Below, in pieces: positions 17,356 through 25,967 of a DNA stretch of 64,000 nt. The notes beneath the pieces are model-generated. The model was given only the letters and a program-made list of their open reading frames with translations. It was not told the DNA's origin and did not search any database. The translations under genes and the position numbers were made by a program. Each line of letters opens with the position of its first letter. Within the stretch, counting starts at the first letter, position 1. The stretch is from Meridianimarinicoccus marinus (lineage in GTDB: Bacteria > Pseudomonadota > Alphaproteobacteria > Rhodobacterales > Rhodobacteraceae), in contig NZ_JBFBVU010000006.1 of the NCBI RefSeq assembly GCF_040689105.1, positions 100,948 to 164,947 on the forward strand. Reading direction: 5' to 3'.

Positions 17356-18228
17356 TCAGGCCACGGCGCGGGCGCGACGGGTCTGATAGGCCGCGCGCAC
17401 AAGTTCTGCCATGCGGGCCACGGGGGGCTCCTGGCCGGTGCCGTTCACATAGAGGTTGATCTGGCGCGACGGCAATTGCGGCAGGGCGCCACCGTGCGCG
17501 ATCTCGTCCAGTTGCGGCGAGGCGGTGCCGGACAGAACCGCGCCGACGGCCAGATCGGCGCTGAGCGAGGCCTCGATGGTGCGCGAGGAATCCGATTCCA
17601 CCGCCATGTCCCATTCGATGCCCGCCTGATCCAGCGCCTGCTGCACCGGGGCGCGGAACATGCAGCCCGGTTCGAACCCCAGCCGCAGCGGGCGTTGCTT
17701 CCACGCGATCCCGCCGGGCGCCCCGATCCAGACCAACGGCAGCGCCGCAAGGGTTTCGCCCTGCGCGTCGGGGCTTTCCTCGGTGGTCAGGATCAGGTCG
17801 CAATCGCCGCGGGCAAATTCTTCCTTCAGTTTGCGCGTGTAGGACGACAGCAGATGCACCCGCATCCGGGGAAACTCGACGTTGAAGCGTTGCAGCACGC
17901 CGGGAATATGCGGGTAGATGATGTCATGCGGCACGCCGAGGGTCAGTTCGCCTTCGAACACGGTATCGGTCAGGCGGCTGACAGCCTCGTCGTTCAGGGC
18001 CAGCATCTTGCGGCTGTATCCGAGCAGTTGCTCCCCCGCCGCGGTCAGGGTCACGGTGCGGGCAGAGCGGTCCAGAAGCTGCACGTCCAGCGCCTCCTCC
18101 AGCCGTTTCATCTGCATCGAGACTGCCGATTGCGTCAGGTTCAGAAGGTTGGCCGCCCGCGTCACGCCGCCGGTGTCGGCCACCGCGACGAAGCTGCGCA
18201 GGGCTGACAGGTCTAGAACACGCCTCAT
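17356..18228 (-). CDS. LysR-family transcriptional regulator
   Basis: 290 residues. Winged helix-turn-helix at residues 7-65 (LRSFVAVADTGGVTRAANLLNLTQSAVSMQM in part) followed by the periplasmic-binding-protein-like effector domain. The gene is divergent from a DUF1127 gene 124 bases away, a pairing often seen in Rhodobacteraceae. The regulator's own promoter and its likely target promoter share that gap. The inducer is not known. The protein ends basic (RRARAVA). Confidence 0.9.
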   Translation of the reverse strand: MRRVLDLSALRSFVAVADTGGVTRAANLLNLTQSAVSMQMKRLEEALDVQLLDRSARTVTLTAAGEQLLGYSRKMLALNDEAVSRLTDTVFEGELTLGVPHDIIYPHIPGVLQRFNVEFPRMRVHLLSSYTRKLKEEFARGDCDLILTTEESPDAQGETLAALPLVWIGAPGGIAWKQRPLRLGFEPGCMFRAPVQQALDQAGIEWDMAVESDSSRTIEASLSADLAVGAVLSGTASPQLDEIAHGGALPQLPSRQINLYVNGTGQEPPVARMAELVRAAYQTRRARAVA

Positions 18229-18352
18229 ATCACCATCCGTGATGCTTTAGTTCAAAATCATTCGTTTTACAAATTGACCACAGCGGCGCAAAAACATCAA
18301 CGGAAATCATGAAAGAGCACATCTGCATCACGAATCCTGAAAGGAACGCCCC

Positions 18353-18577
18353 ATGTCCGCGCCCGTCCCCTGCACCCGTACCCTTCCCCGGCAACCGCGC
18401 CGCCTGTCCCTGCGCGGTCTGGTCCATGCCATTGCGGCGGCCCACCGCCAGCGGCGGGCCCTGCAGCAACTGGACGACCGGATGCTGGCGGATGTGGGGA
18501 TCACCCGCGCCCAGGCCGAAAAAGAGGCCGATCGCCTGATCTGGGATGCGCCCGCCCATTGGCTGCAACGGCGCTGA
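18353..18577 (+). CDS. DUF1127 small protein
   Basis: 74 residues. The C-terminal core LDDRMLADVGITRAQAEKEA is the DUF1127 signature (L-x-D-x-x-L-x-D-I/V-G). The N-terminal half is basic (TRTLPRQPRRLSLRG). AAGGAACG lies before the ATG at 18353. DUF1127 proteins are small cytosolic, some bind RNA or affect phosphate and carbon metabolism in alphaproteobacteria, but this one has no assigned role. Its divergence from a LysR gene suggests that regulator controls it. Confidence 0.88.
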   Translation: MSAPVPCTRTLPRQPRRLSLRGLVHAIAAAHRQRRALQQLDDRMLADVGITRAQAEKEADRLIWDAPAHWLQRR

Positions 18578-18755
18578 GCGGCCGGGCTACACCCGGGTCT
18601 GGCTCACTGACTCCCGCAACCGACCAACAAGAAAGCTCGGGATCTGCCGAAATCGTACTCGGCTTCGCTTGAAAAACCGCCCCCGGTTGCCGATATTGTG
18701 TTTCAAGTGCGGCCCGAGAACTGGCCGCCTGCCAGATATGACAGGAGAGAGCTTC

Positions 18756-19532
18756 ATGGCTGAATATCAGACGATCCGCGCACAGGCCGGGGCCCGTACC
18801 GCGCAGATCGACGAGGGCCTGCGCGCCCATATGAACAAGGTCTACGGCACCATGTCGATCGGCATGTTGATCACGGCCCTGACATCTTGGGCCATTGCCG
18901 GCCTTGCCGTGACCAGCGACCCCACCGGCGCCACAGCGCAAATCGGTGCCGACACCTATCTGACAAGCCTTGGCGCCGCGATCTACACCTCGCCGCTGAA
19001 ATGGCTGGTGATGTTCGCACCGCTGCTGTTCGTCTTCGGCTTCTCGGCCGGGATCAACCGCATGTCGGCCGCCACGGCGCAGACAGTGTTTTATGCCTTC
19101 GCTGCGGTGATGGGCCTGTCGCTCAGCTCGATCTTCCTGGTGTTCACCGGGGAATCGATCGTGACCACCTTCCTGGTGACCTCGATCGCCTTCGCCTCGC
19201 TCAGCCTCTACGGCTACACCACCAAGAAGGATCTGAGCGCGCTTGGCACCTTCCTCATCATGGGTGTAGTGGGTCTGATTATCGCGTCGATCATCAACAT
19301 CTTCGTGGCCTCGTCGGCCATGGCCTTCGCCATCTCGGTGCTGGGTGTGCTGATCTTCGCCGGGCTGACCGCCTATGATACGCAGAAGATCAAGACCACC
19401 TACCTGCAGATGGCTCAGGCCGGGGATCAGGAATGGCTGGGCAAGGCCGCCATCATGGGCGCGCTGAGCCTGTACCTGGACTTCATCAACATGTTCATGT
19501 TCCTGCTGCAATTCCTCGGCAACCGCGAGTAA
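18756..19532 (+). CDS. Bax inhibitor-1/YccA family membrane protein
   Basis: 258 residues with about seven membrane helices. Hallmarks are the N-terminal soluble lead (MAEYQTIRAQAGARTAQIDEG), GTMSIGMLITALT in helix 1 and the C-terminal LYLDFINMFMFLLQFLGN motif. YccA-like members are inner-membrane proteins that modulate FtsH proteolysis; others act as pH-sensitive calcium leak channels. AGGAGAG 8 bases before the ATG at 18756 sets the start. A strong terminator follows. Confidence 0.93.
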   Translation: MAEYQTIRAQAGARTAQIDEGLRAHMNKVYGTMSIGMLITALTSWAIAGLAVTSDPTGATAQIGADTYLTSLGAAIYTSPLKWLVMFAPLLFVFGFSAGINRMSAATAQTVFYAFAAVMGLSLSSIFLVFTGESIVTTFLVTSIAFASLSLYGYTTKKDLSALGTFLIMGVVGLIIASIINIFVASSAMAFAISVLGVLIFAGLTAYDTQKIKTTYLQMAQAGDQEWLGKAAIMGALSLYLDFINMFMFLLQFLGNRE

Positions 19533-19561
19533 ATGCAGGTCAGAGCCTGAACAGATCGCAA

Positions 19562-19590
19562 CCCGCCGGAGCCTCTCCGGCGGGTTTTTT
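19562..19590 (+). terminator. Rho-independent terminator after the BI-1 gene
   Basis: Perfect 10-bp stem CCCGCCGGAG/CTCCGGCGGG (19562-19571 and 19575-19584) with loop CCT and a T6 run. Its T-run touches the stop of the convergent acyltransferase gene. Confidence 0.92.
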
Positions 19591-20708
19591 CATGGGCGCG
19601 GGCGGGTCAGGCGGTGGGCCAGCCGCTGGCTGCGGCGCAGGATCGGGGCTTCGATCGTCAGGTAGCTGGCCAGCGACAGGGCCAGCGTTCCCGCCAGCAG
19701 CGCCAGAATGGCCAGCCCGCCGGTCAAATCCGTGCGCAGGGCGATCTGGTCCAGCACCGCCATGTGCCACAGATAGATACCAAAGCTGAGCGCCCCGCCG
19801 GCCCGCATCAGCGGCGTCTCGAACGGGCGCCGCAACGGGCGTGGTCCAAATTCCAGCCCCAGCACCAGCAGCCCGGCGCACAGGCTGGCCAGCGGCACCA
19901 GCCATGTCCGCAGCGTGGCGGTGACAGCATCGCCGAACAGGGCATCCGAGAGGTCCGGGATGGTCAGCACCAGCGCGATCCCCCCGACGATCATGCCCGC
20001 ACCGGCGACCCTGCGCGGCGGGCGCACCCCGCGCGCCTGCGCCAAGGCCGAAAGGACGCCCGCCAGTGATCCCGCCCAGAAGCAGCTCAGATAGGGCCAG
20101 AGCGCGACGCTGTTGCTGGCCGCCACGTCGCGCGACAGCACCGCCAGCGCCACAAACCCCGCCAGACCGGCCCCGAAGATCGCCACCCGCCCTTGCCGCT
20201 GCAGAAGGTCGAAGCCCAGAGTGACCACGGGCAGCAGCAGGTAGTATTTCAGTTCGACCGGCACGCTCCAGGTGACGCTCTTGCCGTCGCGCAGGGTCAG
20301 GTGGCCGAGGTACTCCTGCCACCACAGCGGGAAAGGAAAGGCGGCCGTGGCGCGCTGGCCTGAGGCTTGCAGCGCCCATGTGGTGACCAGCGCCAGTGTC
20401 AGGTACAGGAGGTAGAGCGGTACGATCCGGGCCAGGCGGCGCAGCCCATAGGCCGTCAGCCCGCCCGGCGTCCAGAACCCGGCGCCTTGCCCGGTCTGGA
20501 TGCGCGACAGCAGGAAGGCGCTGAGAAAGAAGAACACGAACACACCGATCTTGCCCCAGCCCGCGAAGGACAACCCGCCAAGGCTGAGCCACCCGGCGTT
20601 TGACATATGGCTGAGAACCACGATCCCGGCAGCCAGCGTCCGAAGCCCGTCGAGACCGGGAATGTCATTGCGTTTCGCGGCATCGGCCTGCGACAGGATC
20701 AAGGGCAT
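19590..20708 (-). CDS. Acyltransferase family 3 membrane protein (OafA/YrhL type)
   Basis: 372 residues, about ten membrane helices. The N-terminal motif IPGLDGLRTLAAGIVVLSH and the downstream GVFVFFFLSAFLLSR are typical of acyltransferase family 3 enzymes, which transfer acetyl or other acyl groups to sugars of surface polysaccharides or lipids at the inner membrane. The acceptor cannot be predicted; no polysaccharide cluster surrounds it. The C-terminus is basic (RRSQRLAHRLTRPRP). Confidence 0.88.
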   Translation of the reverse strand: MPLILSQADAAKRNDIPGLDGLRTLAAGIVVLSHMSNAGWLSLGGLSFAGWGKIGVFVFFFLSAFLLSRIQTGQGAGFWTPGGLTAYGLRRLARIVPLYLLYLTLALVTTWALQASGQRATAAFPFPLWWQEYLGHLTLRDGKSVTWSVPVELKYYLLLPVVTLGFDLLQRQGRVAIFGAGLAGFVALAVLSRDVAASNSVALWPYLSCFWAGSLAGVLSALAQARGVRPPRRVAGAGMIVGGIALVLTIPDLSDALFGDAVTATLRTWLVPLASLCAGLLVLGLEFGPRPLRRPFETPLMRAGGALSFGIYLWHMAVLDQIALRTDLTGGLAILALLAGTLALSLASYLTIEAPILRRSQRLAHRLTRPRP

Positions 20709-20731
20709 GCGACAGCCAGACTTCTGTCAGG

Positions 20732-20767
20732 AAAAATGACAAACGCGCGGATTGCTCCGCGCGTTTG
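20732..20767 (-). terminator. Terminator after the small lipoprotein gene
   Basis: A perfect 12-bp stem, CAAACGCGCGGA/TCCGCGCGTTTG (20740-20751, 20756-20767), loop TTGC. On the minus strand it is followed by TCATTTTT, so it ends the lipoprotein transcript before the acyltransferase gene. Confidence 0.85.
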
Positions 20768-20795
20768 CCGCATCGTCATGGTCGATCGCAGGGTG

Positions 20796-21092
20796 CTACA
20801 GCGCCCCCTCGGAGCCAAGGAATTCCACCCCGTCGGTGCTGCCATCGCTGTAGGCAATGCACTTCCACGGCGCTTTCTGTTCCCCGACGGCCAGCGTCAC
20901 ATAGGTGCCCGCTTCCGAGAACTCCGACGAGGTCACGGCGATCATCGGGTTCTGGGTCACATCGGCCACGGCAGCAGCACAGGCGCTCTCGGCCACCGTG
21001 GGCGTCCCGCCGGTGCTGCCAGAAGGCATGTCGCAGCCCATCAGGCCAAGTACAACGGCAAGCCCGCCGGCAATCTTCAAGCCATTCATCAT
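20796..21092 (-). CDS. Small lipoprotein of unknown function
   Basis: 98 residues from the ATG at 21092 (GGGAG eight bases upstream; a second ATG follows at once). The signal peptide ends in the lipobox LMGC, so Cys20 should be lipidated after SPase II cleavage. The mature part is short, with a conserved-looking pair of cysteines (SACAAAV and WKCIAYSDG). The ending KAPWKCIAYSDGSTDGVEFLG is reminiscent of small periplasmic lipoproteins with a Trp-Lys-Cys motif in this family of bacteria. Likely envelope-located; no function is known. Confidence 0.8.
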   Translation of the reverse strand: MMNGLKIAGGLAVVLGLMGCDMPSGSTGGTPTVAESACAAAVADVTQNPMIAVTSSEFSEAGTYVTLAVGEQKAPWKCIAYSDGSTDGVEFLGSEGAL

Positions 21093-21217
21093 TGTCGAAT
21101 CTCCCTGTGCAATGTGGTTCGCCGCCAGCCTAGCGCGCGCTGCGCGGCTTGCCAAAGCCCTTTGAGCATTTCTTCACGCGTCGCGGAATCTTGCCCGTGC
21201 GGACTCCGCCGCAAACG

Positions 21218-21243
21218 AAAAAGGCCACGCGCAATGCGTGGCC
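21218..21243 (-). terminator. Terminator after rpmG
   Basis: Stem GGCCACGC/GCGTGGCC (21223-21230, 21236-21243) followed on the minus strand by TTTTT (21222-21218). Confidence 0.9.
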
Positions 21244-21267
21244 CCAAACTTCGAAAGGTCGGCGATC

Positions 21268-21435
21268 TTACTTGATCTTGCCTTCCTTGTACTCGACGTG
21301 CTTGCGCACCACCGGGTCGTATTTCTTGGTCACCATCTTCTCGGTCATGGTGCGGGCATTTTTCTTGGTCACGTAGAAGTGGCCGGTGCCCGCGGTCGAG
21401 TTCAGGCGGATCTTGATTGTGGTCGGCTTCGCCAT
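21268..21435 (-). CDS. rpmG: 50S ribosomal protein L33
   Basis: 55 residues, exactly the length of alphaproteobacterial L33. Sequence begins MAKPTTIKIRLNSTAGTGHFY and is basic, with the TKKNARTMTEKMVTKKYDP core. It lacks the zinc-ribbon cysteines, so it is the Cys-minus form of L33. GAGGAGACC precedes the ATG at 21435; a longer in-frame start is not used by the family. A good terminator follows, so it is probably transcribed alone. Confidence 0.96.
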   Translation of the reverse strand: MAKPTTIKIRLNSTAGTGHFYVTKKNARTMTEKMVTKKYDPVVRKHVEYKEGKIK

Positions 21436-21627
21436 GGGAGGTCTCCTCAACCGGGCGGAACGGACCACCCGAAGAATTCATGAAACCCGCCTTTTACGGA
21501 TGCCCGCCCCGGTGTCAAGAGAAACCGCCCGGAAATCCGGGGCAAGGCGCGCAAAGCCGCAAGGAATGGCAGGCCGGGCTGTCCGCCGCTGTCTGTGCGT
21601 CCACAGGTGCAGCCCGACCCTGCCGGA

Positions 21628-22377
21628 TCAGCCGCGCGGCAAGGGCGGCAGGCCCATGGCGCGATGCACCTGATCGCGGGCCGCATCGGTCAGGCCAAGC
21701 GCCGTCGAAAGCTGCCGCAGATAGGTGACCTCGGCGGCTGTGTCGACTTTCACGGCCATCAGCGACATGGAATAGACCTGCGCCTTCATGGCTTCGCCCG
21801 TGTCCTGCGCCAGCCCCATCGGATCGACCGGCGCGGCCAGTTCGGCCTTCACGAAGGCAACCTCCTCGGGATCGGCATCCTTGAGCTGATCGAGGATCTT
21901 GGCCTGCTCTTCCTTGTCGATCTCGCCATCGGCCTTGGCGGCCTGGATCATGGCGCGGATCATCAGTTTGGCGTTGGATTCGGCGGCCACGGACACCGGG
22001 GTCTTGGCGAACATGCCGCCCAGCATGTCATCCATCTGCTGTCCGCTGGCCGCGGCGGCACCGCCCATGGCCGACATCAGCCCGCCAAGGCCCATGGCCG
22101 CCGCGCCGTCGTTGCTGCTGCCGCCCATGCCGCCGAAGCTGCTCATCATATCCTTGACGGCCTTGCCGCCGCCGGGCACGCCCATCTTTTCGGCCATCTG
22201 GGCAATCTGGTCGGTCATGCCGCCCATGCCCATGCCGCCAAGGCCGCTGCCGCCACCGGTCATGCCCGACATCATGTCCTGCATCCCGGCCATGCCGCCC
22301 ATGTTCTTGAACTTGTCCATCCCCTTCGCCGCAGCAAATCCCATGGCGACGGTGGCTAGCGTTCGCATGAAGCTCAT
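21628..22377 (-). CDS. DUF533/TerB-like protein with Met/Gly-rich N-terminus
   Basis: 249 residues. The first 115 residues are unusually rich in Gly and Met (MGGMAGMQDMM, GGSGLGGMGMGGM), then a helical TerB-like domain starts at about 130 (AKLMIRAMIQAAKADGEIDKEEQAKI), with the conserved acidic calcium-like loop DGEIDKEE. This matches DUF533 (YebE), related to the tellurite-resistance TerB fold. The start MSFMRTLATVAMG carries a weak hydrophobic segment. Cellular role unknown; possibly envelope stress linked as for E. coli YebE. Confidence 0.82.
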   Translation of the reverse strand: MSFMRTLATVAMGFAAAKGMDKFKNMGGMAGMQDMMSGMTGGGSGLGGMGMGGMTDQIAQMAEKMGVPGGGKAVKDMMSSFGGMGGSSNDGAAAMGLGGLMSAMGGAAAASGQQMDDMLGGMFAKTPVSVAAESNAKLMIRAMIQAAKADGEIDKEEQAKILDQLKDADPEEVAFVKAELAAPVDPMGLAQDTGEAMKAQVYSMSLMAVKVDTAAEVTYLRQLSTALGLTDAARDQVHRAMGLPPLPRG

Positions 22378-22491
22378 TTCTGGTCCTCCCGTTTCAGGCG
22401 GGCAATGCTTCCCGCTGGGTCAAGAGGACCCCCAAAGCGACCATATTGCAAAACCTTTCCGGCTCCGCGTCGTCGCAGGGGCGGGAATGAA

Positions 22492-22889
22492 GGGCGCGGA
22501 TGGCCTGTAAGCCGGATTCTGTCCGGGGGTTGCCCCCCTGGATGACCATTCCTCTGGGCGCACCGTTGCCGATACGCTCTAGCTGCCAACCCGGATCTCG
22601 CGGCTGAAGCGGCCTGCGGACAAAGCCGCATGAGATCCCTATTTGGCATTGCTCCCGGTGGGGCTTGCCGTGCCACGACTGTTGCCAGCCGCGCGGTGGG
22701 CTCTTACCCCACCGTTTCACCCTGACCATGGACGGTATCGGCAAGGCCGACCTGCCCCATGGCGGTCTGTTTTCTGTGGCGCTTTCCCTCGGGTTTCCCC
22801 GGCCGGGCGTTACCCGGCACCGTTGCTTCATGGAGTCCGGACTTTCCTCGAACATTGCTGCCCGCGATCATCCAGCCATCCGCGCGTGC
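22492..22889 (-). ncRNA. rnpB: RNase P RNA (class A)
   Basis: About 398 bases read on the minus strand. The conserved 5' core GAGGAAAGTCCGGACTCC lies at about 22837-22854, the 3' partner GACAGAATCCGGCTTACAGG at about 22504-22523, and the terminal helix P1 is formed by GCGGATGGC near 22882 and GGCCATCCGCGCCC near 22500. The J-region GGTAAGAGCCCACCG is also present. This is the catalytic RNA that trims tRNA precursor 5' ends. It starts a few bases after the amidase stop; ends are estimated to within some 5 bases. Confidence 0.95.
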
Positions 22890-22895
22890 CGCCTG

Positions 22896-23576
22896 TTAGG
22901 CCGGGACGGCAGCGGGGTCAACGGGGAAGCGGCGGGCCAGATCGGCAATCACCGCCATGTCTTCCGCCGACAATGGCCCGCGTGCCGCCGGACGAAACCG
23001 GTCGCGAACGGCGGTCAGCAGGACGTCGTGGGACGCATCGGGATAGCCGAAGGCGCGGGCAAGACGCGCGAAGGCGTCCGGGTCCGTTGCGGGTGCGGTC
23101 GCGGCCTCGGGCCAGACCGCCAGACCCTGCCGCGCCAGTCGGCGCCAGTCGAAGCGCGCGCCCGGATCGGACTTGCGGTCCGGCGCCATGTCGGAATGGC
23201 CGATGACTGCCTGCGGCGCGATCTGCCAAGCGGCCATGACCTTGCCCAGCAGCGCCTCCAGCCGCGCTATCAGCGGCTCGGAAAACGGAGTTTTCCCGTC
23301 ATTGTCCAACTCGATCCCGATGGAGCGGGAGTTTACATCCCCCTGCCCGGCCCAGAAACCTGCCCCGGCGTGCCAAGCCCGGTCGGCCTCACGAACCAGC
23401 TGCCAGCAGGTGCCATCGCGTCCGATCAGGTAATGGGCCGACACCTCATGCTCGGTGGAACACAGCCGCTCCAGCGCGGCCTCGGCGCTGTCCATGGCGG
23501 TGTAATGCAGAACGATCAGCCCCGGCTGCGCCCCATTGCGCCGGGGGCCGAAGTTCGGCGAGGGATGCCAGATCAC
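22896..23576 (-). CDS. N-acetylmuramoyl-L-alanine amidase, AmpD type
   Basis: 226 residues, amidase_2 fold. Zinc ligands expected at His24 (VLHYTAM), His127 (GHSDMAPD) and Asp137 (KSDPG), the AmpD pattern; His69 lies in AWHAG. The N-terminus MIWHPSPNFGPRR has no signal peptide, so it is cytosolic and likely recycles anhydro-muropeptides. The ATG overlaps the stop of the upstream lipoprotein gene (ATGA at 23573-23576), suggesting coupling. The C-terminal 70 residues form an extra helical peptidoglycan-binding-like tail. rnpB starts right after it. Confidence 0.9.
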   Translation of the reverse strand: MIWHPSPNFGPRRNGAQPGLIVLHYTAMDSAEAALERLCSTEHEVSAHYLIGRDGTCWQLVREADRAWHAGAGFWAGQGDVNSRSIGIELDNDGKTPFSEPLIARLEALLGKVMAAWQIAPQAVIGHSDMAPDRKSDPGARFDWRRLARQGLAVWPEAATAPATDPDAFARLARAFGYPDASHDVLLTAVRDRFRPAARGPLSAEDMAVIADLARRFPVDPAAVPA

Positions 23577-24157
23577 CGGATCGCCTTGCGAAACCGCTCC
23601 GGATTCCAGGTGCAGGCATAGCCGTCGCCATCGGGATCGATACCGGCGCTGTCACGCTCCGGCCCGCCCGCGTTCAGGAAGGCCGCTTGCGCCAGATCGT
23701 CCGAGGCATAGCGGGCGCAGGCCCGCGCCGCGCGCTCCGCCGAGGGGTTGGAGCGGGCATAGACCGACTGCCCCACCGGGTGCGAGGTGTCCAGGGCAAA
23801 GCCCACCACCGACGGCGCGCCGGTCGACGGGCGCGAGGGCACCGGGCGCGCCTCGACCTGTTCTACCGCCACCGCCGGGGGCGTCACATGGGTGATCTGC
23901 GCAGGCGCGGCCCCGGTATAGGTGGTGTCATTGCCGACGGCACCGGGCGTGCTGCTGACCGCCGTCGTGCTTCCCGCCACCGGTTCCAGCCCCACCGTGC
24001 CGCGCCCCGAGGTGCCTTGCAGCGCCGCGTTGCGGGCGGCACGGGCCTCGGGCGAGACCGGCTCCAGATAGACCACATTTCCCGAATCGGGAACCGAGGG
24101 GCTGCAGGCGGCCAGCACCAGCAGCGACAGGGTGACGGCAATCGGGGCGGCGCGCAT
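23573..24157 (-). CDS. Lipoprotein with C-terminal excalibur-like domain
   Basis: 194 residues. Signal peptide with lipobox LAAC (Cys18) after MRAAPIAVTLSLLVLAAC. The middle is low-complexity, rich in Ala, Thr, Val and Pro. The C-terminus carries CARYASDDLAQAAFL and DPDGDGYACTWNPERF; DxDxDGxAC is the calcium-type excalibur motif. It lies between gatA and the amidase with a 4-base overlap to the amidase, consistent with an envelope or cell-wall role. Function is not known. Confidence 0.8.
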   Translation of the reverse strand: MRAAPIAVTLSLLVLAACSPSVPDSGNVVYLEPVSPEARAARNAALQGTSGRGTVGLEPVAGSTTAVSSTPGAVGNDTTYTGAAPAQITHVTPPAVAVEQVEARPVPSRPSTGAPSVVGFALDTSHPVGQSVYARSNPSAERAARACARYASDDLAQAAFLNAGGPERDSAGIDPDGDGYACTWNPERFRKAIR

Positions 24158-24161
24158 CAGC

Positions 24162-25649
24162 TTACCACCACCGCGCGGGCTTGGCCGCGAATCCGGCGGC
24201 CTTTTCCAGCACGCTGGCCTGGTTCAGCAGCGCGCCCTCTTCCCAGGGCTTGCCGATCAGTTGCAGCCCCAACGGCAGACCCTGACCGTCGATGCCCGTG
24301 GGCACCGCGATGCCCGGCAGACCGGCCAGGTTGACGGTCACGGTGAACACATCGTTGAGGTACATCTTGACCGGATCGGCATCGGTCATCTCGCCCAGCC
24401 CGAAGGCCGACGAGGGCGTCGCCGGGGTCAGGATGGCGTCGATGCCCTCGGCAAAGACGGTCTCGAAGTCGCGCTTGATCAGGGTGCGCACCTTGCGGGC
24501 GCGGTTGTAATAGGCGTCGTAGAAGCCCGCCGACAGCACATAGGTGCCGACCATGACGCGGCGCTGCACTTCGGCGCCGAAGCCTTCGGCACGGGTCTTT
24601 TCGTACATCTCGGTGATGCCGTCGCCCGCCGCCAGCTTGGCGCGATGGCCAAAGCGCACGCCGTCATAGCGCGCCAGGTTCGACGAGGCTTCTGCCGGGG
24701 CGATCACATAGTAGGCGGGCAGCGCGTACTTGGTGTGCGGCAACGAGATATCGACAATCTCGGCCCCCGCATCGCGCAGCATGTCCCGTCCGTCGGCCCA
24801 GAGCTTCTCGATCTCCGCCGGCATCCCATCCATGTGGTATTCGCTGGGAATACCGATCTTCTGGCCGCGAATGTCGCCGGTGATCGCCGCTTCGAAATCC
24901 GGCACCGCCAGATCGGCCGAGGTGCTGTCCAGCGGATCGTGCCCGGCCATGGCGTTCAGCATGATCGCCGCGTCCTGCACGGTCTTTGTCATCGGTCCGG
25001 CCTGATCCAGCGAGGAGGCAAAGGCCACGATGCCCCAGCGCGAGCAACGTCCGTAGGTCGGCTTCAGCCCGGTGATGCCGGTGAAGGCCGCGGGCTGGCG
25101 GATCGAGCCGCCGGTGTCGGTGCCCGTTGCCGCAAGGCACAGGTCGGCGGCCACTGCAGCGGCCGAGCCGCCCGAGGAACCGCCGGGCGTCAGCGCCGTG
25201 TCTTCATTGCCGCGCCGCCAGGGGTTGACCGCATTGCCATAGGTCGAGGTCTCGTTCGACGAGCCCATGGCGAATTCATCCATGTTCAGCTTGCCCAGCA
25301 TGACCGCGCCCGCGTCCCACAGCTTGGTGGTGACGGTGCTTTCATACTCGGGCTTGAACCCGTTCAGGATGGCCGAGGCCGCCTGCGACGGTACGCCCTT
25401 GGTGCAGAACAGATCCTTGATGCCCAGCGGGATGCCGCACATGTCGGGCGCATCGCCGGCCTTGATCCGCGCGTCCGCGGCCACGGCCTGCTGACGCGCG
25501 ATCTCGGGGGTGTTGTGGACAAAGGCGTTCAGCGCACCGGCGGTGTCAATTTCCGACAGGCAGGCTTCGGTCAGCTCGGCAGACGTGGTCTCGCCGGCGC
25601 GCAGGGCGTCGCGGGCGGCGGCGATGGTCAGTTTCGACAGGTCCGACAT
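24162..25649 (-). CDS. gatA: Asp/Glu-tRNA amidotransferase subunit A
   Basis: 495 residues. Glutamine amidase subunit of GatCAB, which converts misacylated Glu-tRNA(Gln) or Asp-tRNA(Asn). The Ser-cis-Ser-Lys triad is visible: Lys77 (GIPLGIKDLF), Ser157 (TPGGSSGGSA) and Ser181 (TDTGGSIRQPA). The ATG shares one base with the gatC TAA (TAATG at 25651-25647), so the two are translated in order. gatB is not in this window. The first stage, ammonia release, acts in the cytoplasm. Confidence 0.96.
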   Translation of the reverse strand: MSDLSKLTIAAARDALRAGETTSAELTEACLSEIDTAGALNAFVHNTPEIARQQAVAADARIKAGDAPDMCGIPLGIKDLFCTKGVPSQAASAILNGFKPEYESTVTTKLWDAGAVMLGKLNMDEFAMGSSNETSTYGNAVNPWRRGNEDTALTPGGSSGGSAAAVAADLCLAATGTDTGGSIRQPAAFTGITGLKPTYGRCSRWGIVAFASSLDQAGPMTKTVQDAAIMLNAMAGHDPLDSTSADLAVPDFEAAITGDIRGQKIGIPSEYHMDGMPAEIEKLWADGRDMLRDAGAEIVDISLPHTKYALPAYYVIAPAEASSNLARYDGVRFGHRAKLAAGDGITEMYEKTRAEGFGAEVQRRVMVGTYVLSAGFYDAYYNRARKVRTLIKRDFETVFAEGIDAILTPATPSSAFGLGEMTDADPVKMYLNDVFTVTVNLAGLPGIAVPTGIDGQGLPLGLQLIGKPWEEGALLNQASVLEKAAGFAAKPARWW

Positions 25650-25936
25650 TATTCCACCACCTTCGGCACTGCGAAAAAGCCTTCGCGGGCGTCCGGCGCA
25701 TTGGCCAGAACCTTGTCTTGCTGGTCACCGTCGGTGACCACATCCTCGCGCCGTTTCAGGCGCATGGGCGTGACCGAAACCATCGGCTCCACGCCGTCTA
25801 CATCCACCTCGCCCAATTGTTCGATGAAGCCGAGGATGGTGTTGAATTCCTGGGCCAGGGCGGGCAGCGCGTCCTCCTCCACCCGGATGCGGGCGAGCTT
25901 GGCCACGCGCGCGGCGGTGTCGCGGTCGATCGACAT
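25649..25936 (-). CDS. gatC: Asp/Glu-tRNA amidotransferase subunit C
   Basis: 95 residues, the family length, starting MSIDRDTAARVAKLARI at 25936; an upstream in-frame start is not used by homologues. The C-terminal half has the conserved VEPMVSVTPM...LRED-type segment (RLKRREDVVTDG) and ends with the GFFAVPKVVE tail. GatC is a scaffold wrapping GatA and GatB. It forms the head of a gatC-gatA-lipoprotein-amidase run. Confidence 0.95.
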   Translation of the reverse strand: MSIDRDTAARVAKLARIRVEEDALPALAQEFNTILGFIEQLGEVDVDGVEPMVSVTPMRLKRREDVVTDGDQQDKVLANAPDAREGFFAVPKVVE

Positions 25937-25967
25937 GCGTGTCTCCGTAATTGTGCTGCGCCCCGCT

